Source: Caldilineaceae bacterium
GTDB taxonomy: Bacteria; Chloroflexota; Anaerolineae; Caldilineales; Caldilineaceae
DNA length: 64,000 nt
Direction: 5' to 3'
Assembly (NCBI GenBank): GCA_022842065.1
Contig: JALHQH010000021.1
Span: 1 to 64,000, forward strand
Shown here: positions 34,140 through 41,729 of the stretch, piece by piece
Layout of the letters: each line of letters begins with the position of its first letter
How positions within the stretch are numbered: the first letter of the stretch is position 1
Position numbers and translations under genes: made by a program
Notes under the pieces: generated by a model
Told to the model about the DNA's origin: nothing
What the model saw: only the letters and a program-made list of their open reading frames with translations
Databases searched by the model: none

Positions 34140-37100
34140 ATGTTTAATTCGTTTAATGTGACATTTGAACCAATTGTAAATGGGACAAAAAGTAACAAGG
34201 ACAAACTTATGTGGAAAGATACTCATTTCAGACCGATCACGAAAAAATTAACACAACTTTTCGTCAATACAATTTTGATAACAGCCATCTTGCTCAATAG
34301 CGCACCTGTGGCATCACTTTATGCGCAAGACAATGGTGATACAACAAGTCAAGTCATCCAAGCAAACAACGAGGATAGCAGACAACAAGTGTACTTACCA
34401 ATCGTCACCTCTGCTGCTCGTGTTCAGGCTGGCAATTTGAATAACTTAGAGCAAAATCAAGCCTTTCGTTATAAAGTAGGCACATCTTACCTTTATGAAT
34501 GGAAGTTAGTAGTTGATACACTAGGTTCTCAAACGGAAAACAAAACAGTTCGAACAGGCGGTAGTCAAACACAAATTCACGCCTTTGTTGAAATGCCGGT
34601 AATCGAACAAGCTGATGACGGCAGTTATCTAACGGCAATCATGATTCAAAAGCCCAATGTTCTGATGCTTACACCAGAGAATCAAACAATCAATTTGGAT
34701 GATCCGAAATTTTCGGAAGAAATTCAAACTCCGTTGCTGGTTCGACAACGAAATGATGGTGCAATTCAGGAAGTTTTATATGCGAAAGGACTGTCAGCAG
34801 AAGTTGTCAACATTCAAAAAGGCATTGCCAATGCCCTGCAAGTACAAATCCAATCTGAGAACGAATATGTTGTAGAAGAGGTTGGTGGGCAAGGAATTTA
34901 CAAGGCACACTATCAGATAGATAGAAACCCCGAAAGAATGATAGTCGTTAAGGAGTTTAGCAACAATGACTTTAGCGAAATGATCAAAAAAGGTGATCCG
35001 TCATTACAAATTGCCACACAAAGTCGAGTGAAAATGCAAGTGTATGATGGCGTTCCGCAAGTCATTACCATGCGCGAAACGGTCGATGCGTGGAAAGAGA
35101 AAGAGCCAAGTAACACAGAGCCGATTGACACCGAAAATCCGATTTCGATTCAGTCACAGGTAAATTCGGATGGCACTCTAACGCTTATCAACACCTATGA
35201 AACGGACCCAGCAATTCAAAAGCAACTATCGCTTGAAGGTTATGAAAAAAGCACGCTTATGGCCGACCTCAGCGAACATGTCAGTGGCGCATTCGAGCTA
35301 GACCCAAATAGTGTAGATTTGGAACGTGAATTTACAATTCTAAATGAATATCCAACCAATCCGGCTCAGATTGAACGTTTTGTTGAACTTGTCCGAGGCG
35401 ATAGAGAAGGGAGATTGATTGAGCAAATTCAAGCAGCGTTGGTAAAAAGCGAGAATGAAGAGGTAGCGGGTGCTTACATTGATATTCTGGGTATTGAAGG
35501 AAGCCCGCAAGCTCAAGAAATTCTCATCCATGATGTCATCCAATCGCAACAGTTTAGCCCAATGTTGCAGGAACGTGCACTCAGCCATCTGTTACTCCTA
35601 TCTGCGCCCGCTGACAGTGTAGTACGTCAGCTAGAAGAAATGAGTATGAACAAAGAGTCCAAGCTTTGGGCACAGTCAACATTGGTAGTAGGTGCGATGA
35701 TGGGTTCAGTTTACACAACGGAGTCAGACTTAGCAACACAATGGGTTCATAAAATAAAGAATCTATTGACGGCAAGCCAAAATCCCGATGAGAACGAAAT
35801 TTATCTCAATGCTTTGGGCAATGCAGGTATACCCGCCTCTGTTGAAAGCATTACACCTTATTTGGCCGACAAACAAGGTCTAGTACGTCTAGCCGCAGTC
35901 AATGCCTTGCGTAAGATGCCAAACGATCAAACAGTCTCTATGCTTGTTGAGCGAATGAATGATGACCAAGAAGAGATTGTTCGTGAAGCTGCTACCGCTA
36001 TCTTGTCTGAGTGGGCAAAAACTGCCCCCAACGTGATGCCATCTGCCAATCAAGGCAATATTCAGGCAGCAGCCATCGATGGCGTTTGGACACGCTCTTG
36101 GACGAAACGGATTGTTGATATTGGCCTATTAAAGGTCGATTTACCCGGAAGTATTGATATTAAAAGCCCGCCCGATGCACCAGCTTTGACTTTGGATGCC
36201 AATCAATACGTAACAGCACAGCTATTTGGTAGCTCTAAAAATCTATTCAGAGCACGTTTGCTGAGTGATGTAATCAGCGGGCAACGAAGATTTGGAGTCT
36301 ACTTTTGGATTGGTAACAACACTTTAATTACCAAATATGAAGTAAATGTAGCCTGTAGTTACCAAAAGAATGGCACCCTCTGGCAAGGCTCACGACAATT
36401 TTTCCAAGTTTCAGCCAGCATTCCAGTGATTTGGATTTTGACAATCGATTTAACGGCACAAGCAACAGGCTATGCCAAGATCACCTATGATTACCAACAC
36501 AATTTATGTAACAGCAATTCGGTCACGGCGCAAGGGATTATTACTCCAGAAGCATGGATCAATGCAAGCGGTGGTGCATACCTGTCCCTTTATCTGATAC
36601 GCGGCGGTCTTGTACTATCGGTAGATATTTTAAAAGGTTCAATCCCAGTCAAAGCCAATGTAACGCTTTCGCAAACAGGCACCAATCCGCCGCAACTCAG
36701 TTTTTGTATTGATGTTAAAGCTAATTTGCAACCGTTAAGCGGGGTTTTAAGTGCAAATGCACAGCGCAGAAAATTTATCATCTTTGGTGGATGGACAAAC
36801 CTTGGTACGTGGAATATCTTCAGCTTTTCGTTCGGCACTGCAACGTGGAATTTGTGGGTACAATGTTGGCCACCACCGCCAACATGGACAGGTTGGTATA
36901 GCGAGGATGCTCCATCTGGTACAGGAGACTGGGAAACACTGACTGTTATTCGTAGTGCAGGCAGGAACATCTGTAACGGTGCGACACCAATCGGTATTCA
37001 ATGCCGCACGCTAAGCAATAAAATTGATTGGACAGCAACAGGTCAAGTTTACTCGTGTACAGCAAATACCGGGGGAATTTGCCAGAATGGCCAACAATCA

Positions 37101-37145
37101 AATGGAACATGTTTAGATTATGAAGTCCGCTTTCTCTGTCAATAA
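34140..37145 (+). CDS. Secreted vitellogenin-N / HEAT / mucin-WxxW domain protein
   Basis: This is a 1001-residue exported protein. An unusually long signal segment ends near LYAQDN (about residue 63). Residues about 105-290 match the vitellogenin_N (large lipid-transfer protein) pattern: FRYKVGTSYLYEW, then VVNIQKGIANALQVQ (from 223), equivalent to the animal N-x-K/R-G-I-x-x-x-L-Q segment, then YVVEEVGGQGIYKAHYQI. Residues about 400-640 are helical HEAT-like repeats (LVRLAAVNALRKM, EEIVREAATAILSEWA). A beta-rich part follows. Residues 916-1000 match the mucin CysD/WxxW domain: WTGW, GDWET, IC, IQCR, TGQVYSC, GICQNGQQ and CLDYEVRFLC, with six cysteines. AAGGAG stands before ATG 34140; ATG 34209 is an alternative. 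The role is unknown, possibly extracellular lipid binding and glycan or surface attachment. The base composition is A+T-rich. Confidence 0.75.
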   Translation: MFNSFNVTFEPIVNGTKSNKDKLMWKDTHFRPITKKLTQLFVNTILITAILLNSAPVASLYAQDNGDTTSQVIQANNEDSRQQVYLPIVTSAARVQAGNLNNLEQNQAFRYKVGTSYLYEWKLVVDTLGSQTENKTVRTGGSQTQIHAFVEMPVIEQADDGSYLTAIMIQKPNVLMLTPENQTINLDDPKFSEEIQTPLLVRQRNDGAIQEVLYAKGLSAEVVNIQKGIANALQVQIQSENEYVVEEVGGQGIYKAHYQIDRNPERMIVVKEFSNNDFSEMIKKGDPSLQIATQSRVKMQVYDGVPQVITMRETVDAWKEKEPSNTEPIDTENPISIQSQVNSDGTLTLINTYETDPAIQKQLSLEGYEKSTLMADLSEHVSGAFELDPNSVDLEREFTILNEYPTNPAQIERFVELVRGDREGRLIEQIQAALVKSENEEVAGAYIDILGIEGSPQAQEILIHDVIQSQQFSPMLQERALSHLLLLSAPADSVVRQLEEMSMNKESKLWAQSTLVVGAMMGSVYTTESDLATQWVHKIKNLLTASQNPDENEIYLNALGNAGIPASVESITPYLADKQGLVRLAAVNALRKMPNDQTVSMLVERMNDDQEEIVREAATAILSEWAKTAPNVMPSANQGNIQAAAIDGVWTRSWTKRIVDIGLLKVDLPGSIDIKSPPDAPALTLDANQYVTAQLFGSSKNLFRARLLSDVISGQRRFGVYFWIGNNTLITKYEVNVACSYQKNGTLWQGSRQFFQVSASIPVIWILTIDLTAQATGYAKITYDYQHNLCNSNSVTAQGIITPEAWINASGGAYLSLYLIRGGLVLSVDILKGSIPVKANVTLSQTGTNPPQLSFCIDVKANLQPLSGVLSANAQRRKFIIFGGWTNLGTWNIFSFSFGTATWNLWVQCWPPPPTWTGWYSEDAPSGTGDWETLTVIRSAGRNICNGATPIGIQCRTLSNKIDWTATGQVYSCTANTGGICQNGQQSNGTCLDYEVRFLCQ

Positions 37146-37166
37146 GTTCTAATTCGTAGCCGATGT

Positions 37167-37218
37167 TTACGCACTTCTCGGTTATATGCGCTATATCTCC
37201 TAACCGAGAAGTGCGTAA
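37167..37218. terminator. 18-bp hairpin after the large secreted protein
   Basis: TTACGCACTTCTCGGTTA and its perfect complement around a 16-nt loop, 22 nt after the stop codon. There is no clear T-run, so this could be a Rho-independent terminator of weak type or an mRNA-stabilising hairpin. Confidence 0.55.
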
Positions 37219-37308
37219 TGTGAGTTGCGATTTTTCTGGAAATACAGAATCCCTCTCTGTATTTCAACCATCAATTTTTGAGGGAAATGAACAACAACAG
37301 GAGAAAAC

Positions 37309-37830
37309 ATGAACCAATCCCAAGCCACCAAAGGCTGGTTTCTGGCCGGCGACTCCCCCGACGATTATGAGATCGGCATAGATCGCAACGTTGTTCACCA
37401 AGGGCAAGCGAGCGGTTATCTCAAGTCACGCCACAGCCAGGCAAATGATTTTGGAACTTTGATGCAGATGTATAAGGCTGACTCGCTGCGCGGGCACCGT
37501 TTACACATGACAGCGTATGTCAAAGTGCAGGATGTCTTGCAATGGGCGGGGTTATGGGTACGGGTTGACGGGGCAGCAAGCGAAGTCCTGAGTTTTGATA
37601 ATATGGCAGACCGACCGATTCAAGGCACGGTGGATTGGCAACAGTACGCCATTGTCGTTGATGTCCCTGTTACTAGCGTGCTTGTCGCTTTTGGAATTTT
37701 ACTTGCTAGTACTGGCCAGGTCTGGGTTGATGACTTTTGCTTTAACACAGTTGATTCTGCAATGCCGGTGACCAGTAAACCGCAACCTGACGCCCCACGC
37801 TTGCCCAGTAACTTGGACTTTGAAGCATAG
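37309..37830 (+). CDS. Beta-sandwich (carbohydrate-binding-like) 173-aa protein
   Basis: No signal peptide. The sequence GWFLAGDSPDDYEIGID, then GYLKSRHSQANDFGTLMQM, HMTAYVKVQDV, AGLWVRVDG, LSFDNMADRPIQGT, DWQQYAIVVDVP and GQVWVDDFCF follows the pattern of the beta-jelly-roll domain found alone or fused behind AraC-type or HTH regulators in Firmicutes and Chloroflexota. It may bind a small molecule or carbohydrate. GGAG precedes the start. It lies between two secreted-protein genes but is probably cytoplasmic. The last residues (PDAPRLPSNLDFEA) are a free tail. Confidence 0.65.
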   Translation: MNQSQATKGWFLAGDSPDDYEIGIDRNVVHQGQASGYLKSRHSQANDFGTLMQMYKADSLRGHRLHMTAYVKVQDVLQWAGLWVRVDGAASEVLSFDNMADRPIQGTVDWQQYAIVVDVPVTSVLVAFGILLASTGQVWVDDFCFNTVDSAMPVTSKPQPDAPRLPSNLDFEA

Positions 37831-37963
37831 GCGGCACGCAATCAAGCAATCGTGGCAGGGCGCTTTGCCATGATTCGCTATAACCTGAAAACCGATTACC
37901 TATAGTTGGATAATACAAAATAGGTAAGATCACGCAAACCGATGTGATGAAAAGGAGCAAACA

Positions 37964-37984
37964 ATGATACGCGATAGTCCTTAA
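37964..37984 (+). CDS. Possible six-residue micro-ORF
   Basis: AAAAGGAG, 6 nt, then ATG and the frame MIRDSP ending in TAA. The ribosome site is excellent but the frame is tiny; it directly precedes structured element B. It may be a leader peptide or the start of a lost gene. Confidence 0.2.
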   Translation: MIRDSP

Positions 37985-38005
37985 CCTGCCTCCCCTTCAC
38001 CAATC

Positions 38006-38100
38006 AAAAAACGAGAACGCCGTGTAAGACCTGGCAGTCGGCGGCGTTCCCGCTGTTCGACAAAGAGCAATGACCCAAACCAGAAACTTGTTGCGTCTGG
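38006..38100 (-). ncRNA. Structured element B (possible small RNA with terminator)
   Basis: A6, stem GAACGCCG/CGGCGTTC with inner GAC-6 nt-GTC, 3 nt, TTCGACAAAG, then hairpin CCAGA/TCTGG. It has the same architecture and spacing as elements A and C. Read on the minus strand it ends in a terminator hairpin plus U6. A TATAAA box lies on the minus strand just right of it (38122-38127). Confidence 0.4.
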
Positions 38101-38177
38101 CTGAGGCCGCTTGCGCTTTATACTGTCCACTATCGTACATCAACCCAAGATTTCGAGCAAAGTCTACTCAAAACGAT

Positions 38178-38660
38178 ATGAGAAAATTTACGATGAAACA
38201 ACAAGTTTTTCAGACAACAAACCCGTTGCGGCAGATTGCCCGTTGGCGCAAACAGACGTGGCTTTCATCCTTGCTACTGATTTTGCTACTGTTGAGTGCG
38301 GGTTTCGTTCGCCCCAGCGCCGCCTTTGCCCAACAATCGATTGTCAACCCGGTTGGCGAAGACATAAGCAATCTTAACCCGGTTGAAGATGTAGAAACAA
38401 GCATTGTCACCCCGGTTGGCGATGAAATAGGCAATATTGTCATACCGGTTGAAGACTTGGTCAATGTCATCCTGGTTAGCAAGGAAATGGGCAATAGTAT
38501 TACCAACCCGGTTGAAGATGTAACAGGCATTGTCAACCCGATTAGCGATGACCTAGGCAGTATTGTCATCCCGGTTGGCGAAGACATAAGCATTGTCAAC
38601 CCGACTGGCGACATAGAAATAAGCATTGTCAACCCGTCCGGCGAGATAGACGTCACGTAA
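38178..38660 (+). CDS. Secreted protein made of ten 10-12-residue repeats
   Basis: A 160-residue protein. The signal peptide has a hydrophobic core LLLILLLLSAGF and cleavage after AFA. Everything behind it is about ten copies of a short unit with consensus S-I-V-N-P-V-G-E-D-I (SIVNPVGEDI, SIVTPVGDEI, SIVIPVGEDI, SIVNPTGDIEI, SIVNPSGEI). The alternating hydrophobic and acidic residues suggest a beta-solenoid or elongated, calcium-friendly surface fibre. The repeats are also visible in DNA as units of about 33 bp, so copy number may vary. I start at ATG 38178; ATG 38193 is equally possible. No known family is recognised. Confidence 0.65.
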   Translation: MRKFTMKQQVFQTTNPLRQIARWRKQTWLSSLLLILLLLSAGFVRPSAAFAQQSIVNPVGEDISNLNPVEDVETSIVTPVGDEIGNIVIPVEDLVNVILVSKEMGNSITNPVEDVTGIVNPISDDLGSIVIPVGEDISIVNPTGDIEISIVNPSGEIDVT

Positions 38661-38760
38661 AACTGGTCGGTTATGCCGCAATCTAGCGTATCCACAGAGG
38701 CTTACCGATACAAGGGTTACATTAGACCTCAGCTCCTAACCAAACAGATACACAACCAAT

Positions 38761-38858
38761 AAAAAAACGGGAACACCGACCTAGACCAGTCCGTCCACGG
38801 TGTTCCCGATCTTCGACAAAGGACAGCAGTCCAGACCAAAGATAGAATCTATGGGGTC
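38761..38858 (-). ncRNA. Structured element C (possible small RNA with terminator)
   Basis: A7, perfect 11-bp stem CGGGAACACCG/CGGTGTTCCCG with inner GAC-6 nt-GTC, 3 nt, TTCGACAAAG, then hairpin GACC-GATAG/CTAT-GGTC. This is the best-paired copy. On the minus strand it ends in U7 followed by ATTGG. A TATTAT box on the minus strand sits at 38870-38875, the right distance for a start near 38863. Confidence 0.45.
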
Positions 38859-38874
38859 GTGAGGAGGAGATAAT

Positions 38875-39015
38875 ATCACTTCACTGCGCTACGAGATTCC
38901 GGTAGAAAGTGTTATTGGTGATAGCCGCTCAATCGTATACCGGGTCTGGGCATATGAACCTGGCAATCCCGATAACCTGATTAAAAGGGTAGGGCAATTG
39001 AGCATGTCGCAATAA
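38875..39015 (+). CDS. Possible 46-residue frame without canonical start
   Basis: AGGAGG at 38863-38868 is followed not by ATG but by AATATC. The frame beginning ATC at 38875 encodes SLRYEIPVESVIGDSRSIVY and continues with VWAYEPGNPDNLIKRVGQL before TAA. The residue composition looks coding. Either a non-standard start is used or the start codon has been lost by mutation (a young pseudogene). No family is recognised. Confidence 0.3.
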   Translation: MTSLRYEIPVESVIGDSRSIVYRVWAYEPGNPDNLIKRVGQLSMSQ

Positions 39016-39040
39016 GATCATCATATAAACCTAAGTTTTA

Positions 39041-39065
39041 AGCGGATAGGGTAAACCTATCCGCT
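39041..39065. terminator. 10-bp hairpin between small frame and amine-oxidase operon
   Basis: AGCGGATAGG and CCTATCCGCT around GTAAA. There is no T-run on the plus strand; the reverse strand has a short TAAAACTT stretch. Confidence 0.4.
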
Positions 39066-39148
39066 CAAGAAAGGGCGAGTGTAATCGATGAAACACTCAT
39101 TCCTTTGGCAACTGCAATACAATTCACACCGAAAGGAGCATTTTCCTT

Positions 39149-39868
39149 ATGCGATCAAAACTGTTCTATGGGTTATCGGCAACTTTCCTAGTTGCATTAT
39201 TTCTGTTCTCTACTGCCTACCTCTTTGCTCAGGAGCAACCGCCTGGCGAAACACCGCCGAACACCACCTTGCCGGAGATCATTGAAGACACCGGTGTGCG
39301 CACTGGGTTTGATCCGCTTTCGATTGAGGAACAAGACAAAGTGCTGGCTGTGGCGGCGGCAAACCCGCAATTAGGCGAATGGCTGGCAGGTACGAAGCGT
39401 GCCGAAATCCTCTTGTTCGAACGCCATGACGAAAGTAAAGAGGCTGTCGAAAAGGGTGAATGGCCGCGTCGCGCCGACCTTTTCGTGTACGGTTACGGCA
39501 TTGATGCCACTGCGCACTTGATTGTCAACCTCACGACTGGAAACGTTGACACTTTTGAGGTCACCCAATACCTGCAACTGCCGCTCACTACCAATGAAAC
39601 AACTATGGCACTGCAAATCGCGTTGGCGCACCCGGAAGCCGGAACGATCATCCGCCGCCAATATCAACAAGCGACCGGCGAAGAGCTACGCGACCTGGGC
39701 CAGTTACAGCCTTTTGCCTTTATTCCTGCCGAAGGCGTTGCCGAATGCGGCTTACATCGCTGTGGGCAACTGGTCTTGTTGAGTGCTTCACACATTGTGT
39801 TAGGGGCGGACGTTATTATTGATCTTTCAACCGAACAGGTCATCCATCTGGGTGAAAACCAGTGGTAA
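39149..39868 (+). CDS. Copper amine oxidase accessory (N-domain-like) subunit
   Basis: A secreted 239-residue protein with AAAGGAG before the ATG and a signal peptide ending LFAQ. The mature part (LSIEEQDKVLAVAAANPQLG, AEILLFERHD, ADLFVYGYGIDATAHLIVNL, LPLTTNETTMALQIALAHPE) resembles the N2/N3 domains of copper amine oxidases and the proteins annotated as tyramine oxidase subunit B. It is followed 33 nt later by the catalytic-domain gene, so the two together cover what is usually one polypeptide. It presumably forms a complex with the next product outside the membrane. Confidence 0.65.
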   Translation: MRSKLFYGLSATFLVALFLFSTAYLFAQEQPPGETPPNTTLPEIIEDTGVRTGFDPLSIEEQDKVLAVAAANPQLGEWLAGTKRAEILLFERHDESKEAVEKGEWPRRADLFVYGYGIDATAHLIVNLTTGNVDTFEVTQYLQLPLTTNETTMALQIALAHPEAGTIIRRQYQQATGEELRDLGQLQPFAFIPAEGVAECGLHRCGQLVLLSASHIVLGADVIIDLSTEQVIHLGENQW

Positions 39869-39901
39869 TTTGCTGAAGCTTACGATAGAGGAGAAACTAT
39901 C

Positions 39902-41053
39902 ATGTATCAATTTCTTATACGAACCACCGCAATCGTTATGCTACTGGGGCTGTTTTCGGTCAATTTTGCTGCGGTACAACCGCTCTTTGCGCAAGGCGGT
40001 CCGCCCTGTTCAGCACCCTTTGCGGTTGACATTACTTTTGCCAATGGGGCGCGCTGGGATTTCTGTTGGGAAGAACGCGCCCGCGAGGGGATTGTCTTGC
40101 GCGCGATCTCGTTTACACCGCCAGGGGGGCCACGCCGGCTGGTTCTTACCCAAGCCAGCCTTGCCGAAATTTTTGTACCCTACGACGATGGCTCCCCACG
40201 GTTTCATGATCTGACTGGTTTTGGGCTTGGCAACAGTTTCATGAACAACCTGACCAGTGCTGAGTGTCCAGGGGGTGTTTTGCGGCAAAACCGGGGTAAA
40301 AATGTGCTCTGCTTGCAGGTAAGTGGCCGTGGCTACGCTTATAAATCATCGGCCGGGCAGAAGCAGGGGCAACGGCTCAACCTGTTTAGCACCTCTAACG
40401 TCGGTAATTACTACTATGTCGTTGGTTGGCAATTTAACGATAACGGCGTTATCCAACCCTCCGTACAGGCTACGGGCAAACTCCTGAGTGATACATCAAA
40501 TGCCACCTACGGATGGCCCTTAAGCGCTGGCGCAACCCGGTATAGTACATCGCACATTCATAATTACTACTGGCGCCTTGATTTTGACCTCAATGGCAGC
40601 TATGGCGATCGCGTAGAACAATTCGACTTTGGCGGCGTAGGTACGGCGTTACACCCAATGAGTCGAACCACTTTCCAAACCGAAACCAAACAGCGGATCG
40701 CCCTGGAAAACCTACGCTTTTGGCGGGTTTATGACCCCACAACGGTGAATCCTGAGCATCACCCGATCTCTTACGAAGTTGAAACGCTTGCCGGTCATGC
40801 CCACCGTGGCAGCGAACCCTGGTCGCACCACGATATTTATGTGACGAACTATAACAGTTCAGAACAATTAGCGGCTAACAATCCGGGGAGTGTCGATGGC
40901 TTTGTCAATGGTCAACCGATTAATGATGTTGTTCTGTGGGTGGGTGTGACTTTTCATCATGTGCCACGCGATGAAGACGAGGATAATATGCACCCCCATT
41001 GGTCTGGGTTCAATCTGATTCCCCGTGACTGGACAGCCAAGAGTTATAACTAA
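39902..41053 (+). CDS. Secreted catalytic-domain-only copper amine oxidase
   Basis: A 383-residue protein with signal peptide (cleavage near LFAQ). It oxidises primary amines to aldehydes with H2O2 if active. Catalytic features of the family are visible: the base Asp in HDLTGFGLG (103), the topaquinone-precursor Tyr in VGNYYYVVGW (N169-Y170), copper ligands HIH at 218 and 220 followed by a RLDFDLNG segment, and the third His in TFHHVPRDED (352-353). Usual enzymes are 620-700 residues with N-terminal N2/N3 domains; these are missing here and probably supplied by the preceding gene. NYYY instead of NYD/NYE is a small departure after the TPQ Tyr. A strong terminator follows. Confidence 0.78.
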   Translation: MYQFLIRTTAIVMLLGLFSVNFAAVQPLFAQGGPPCSAPFAVDITFANGARWDFCWEERAREGIVLRAISFTPPGGPRRLVLTQASLAEIFVPYDDGSPRFHDLTGFGLGNSFMNNLTSAECPGGVLRQNRGKNVLCLQVSGRGYAYKSSAGQKQGQRLNLFSTSNVGNYYYVVGWQFNDNGVIQPSVQATGKLLSDTSNATYGWPLSAGATRYSTSHIHNYYWRLDFDLNGSYGDRVEQFDFGGVGTALHPMSRTTFQTETKQRIALENLRFWRVYDPTTVNPEHHPISYEVETLAGHAHRGSEPWSHHDIYVTNYNSSEQLAANNPGSVDGFVNGQPINDVVLWVGVTFHHVPRDEDEDNMHPHWSGFNLIPRDWTAKSYN

Positions 41054-41060
41054 CATCATC

Positions 41061-41109
41061 CCAAAAGAAGCAGCCCGACTTTTGGCAAAAGTCGGGCTGC
41101 TTCTTTTGG
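41061..41109. terminator. Strong bidirectional terminator
   Basis: Perfect 23-bp arms (starting CCAAAAGAAGCAGCCCGAC) around a 3-nt loop with A-run and T-run ends. It closes the amine oxidase operon. Confidence 0.85.
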
Positions 41110-41179
41110 CCGGACGCCCTTCTTGATGCATACTCCGGTTGCAACTTCACCACGACTGACAAAGCGAAATACAGCCATC

Positions 41180-41640
41180 ATGCGCAAACAGATTCAAAAC
41201 TTGCCGGTGGTTCACCTGGCAGCCTTTGCCGAGATTGAGGAAAAACGTCCCATGTTATTGGTCACGTCGCTGACGACCAGTCATTGGGACGATCTGTTGC
41301 AACCCATCCGTCGCGCCACAACGACCCCCTGTGAAGTGGTCTATGCCGTGGGTGGCAGGCTGGTGGCGGATGCGGTCAAATATGCGGCGGCGCACCTGGG
41401 CTTGCCGTTGTGCAAGCTGATTTTGACCGTCAACAACGGGCCCTGGCGACTGGCCCGACGACCTACCCTGGTTGTTCCGATTGTACCTTCCCGTTGCCGC
41501 CTGGCGCACGAATCGGCGCCATGTCGATGGTCGATCCGGTGGGTTTGTGTCCACCGGCCACCATGCCGGAAGCAGTCATGGCTTTCGATCAAGCACCGTT
41601 AAACCGCCGCTTGCATGACATCACCAACGCGCCGCCACTT
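41180..41640 (+). pseudogene. Decayed glycerol-1-phosphate dehydrogenase-like gene
   Basis: One frame encodes EIEEKRPMLLVTSLTT and CEVVYAVGGRLVADAVKYAA followed by AHLGLPL, which fits the NAD-binding GGG-x-x-D-x-x-K-x-x-A part of sn-glycerol-1-phosphate dehydrogenase / iron-ADH-like enzymes. The expected follow-on (PTALSTDGPWATGPTTY) appears only in pieces in other frames (ALATGPTTYPG, CTFPLPPGARIG). Several frameshifts and loss of the metal-binding half show it is a relic. Confidence 0.5.
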
Positions 41641-41729
41641 CGTGTAAAATGGCTCGCGCCGTGTACAATAGAGTCAGCATATATGTACACACCTGTGGTA
41701 AGCGTTTATCCAGTAGGAGGTCTGGCCAC

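Noticed and set aside
33625..38858. The three structured elements as integron attC sites or a c-di-GMP (GEMM) riboswitch
   Set aside because: The GTTRRRY/RYYYAAC core of attC and the conserved GEMM sequence blocks are not present; spacing and oligo-A do not fit either.
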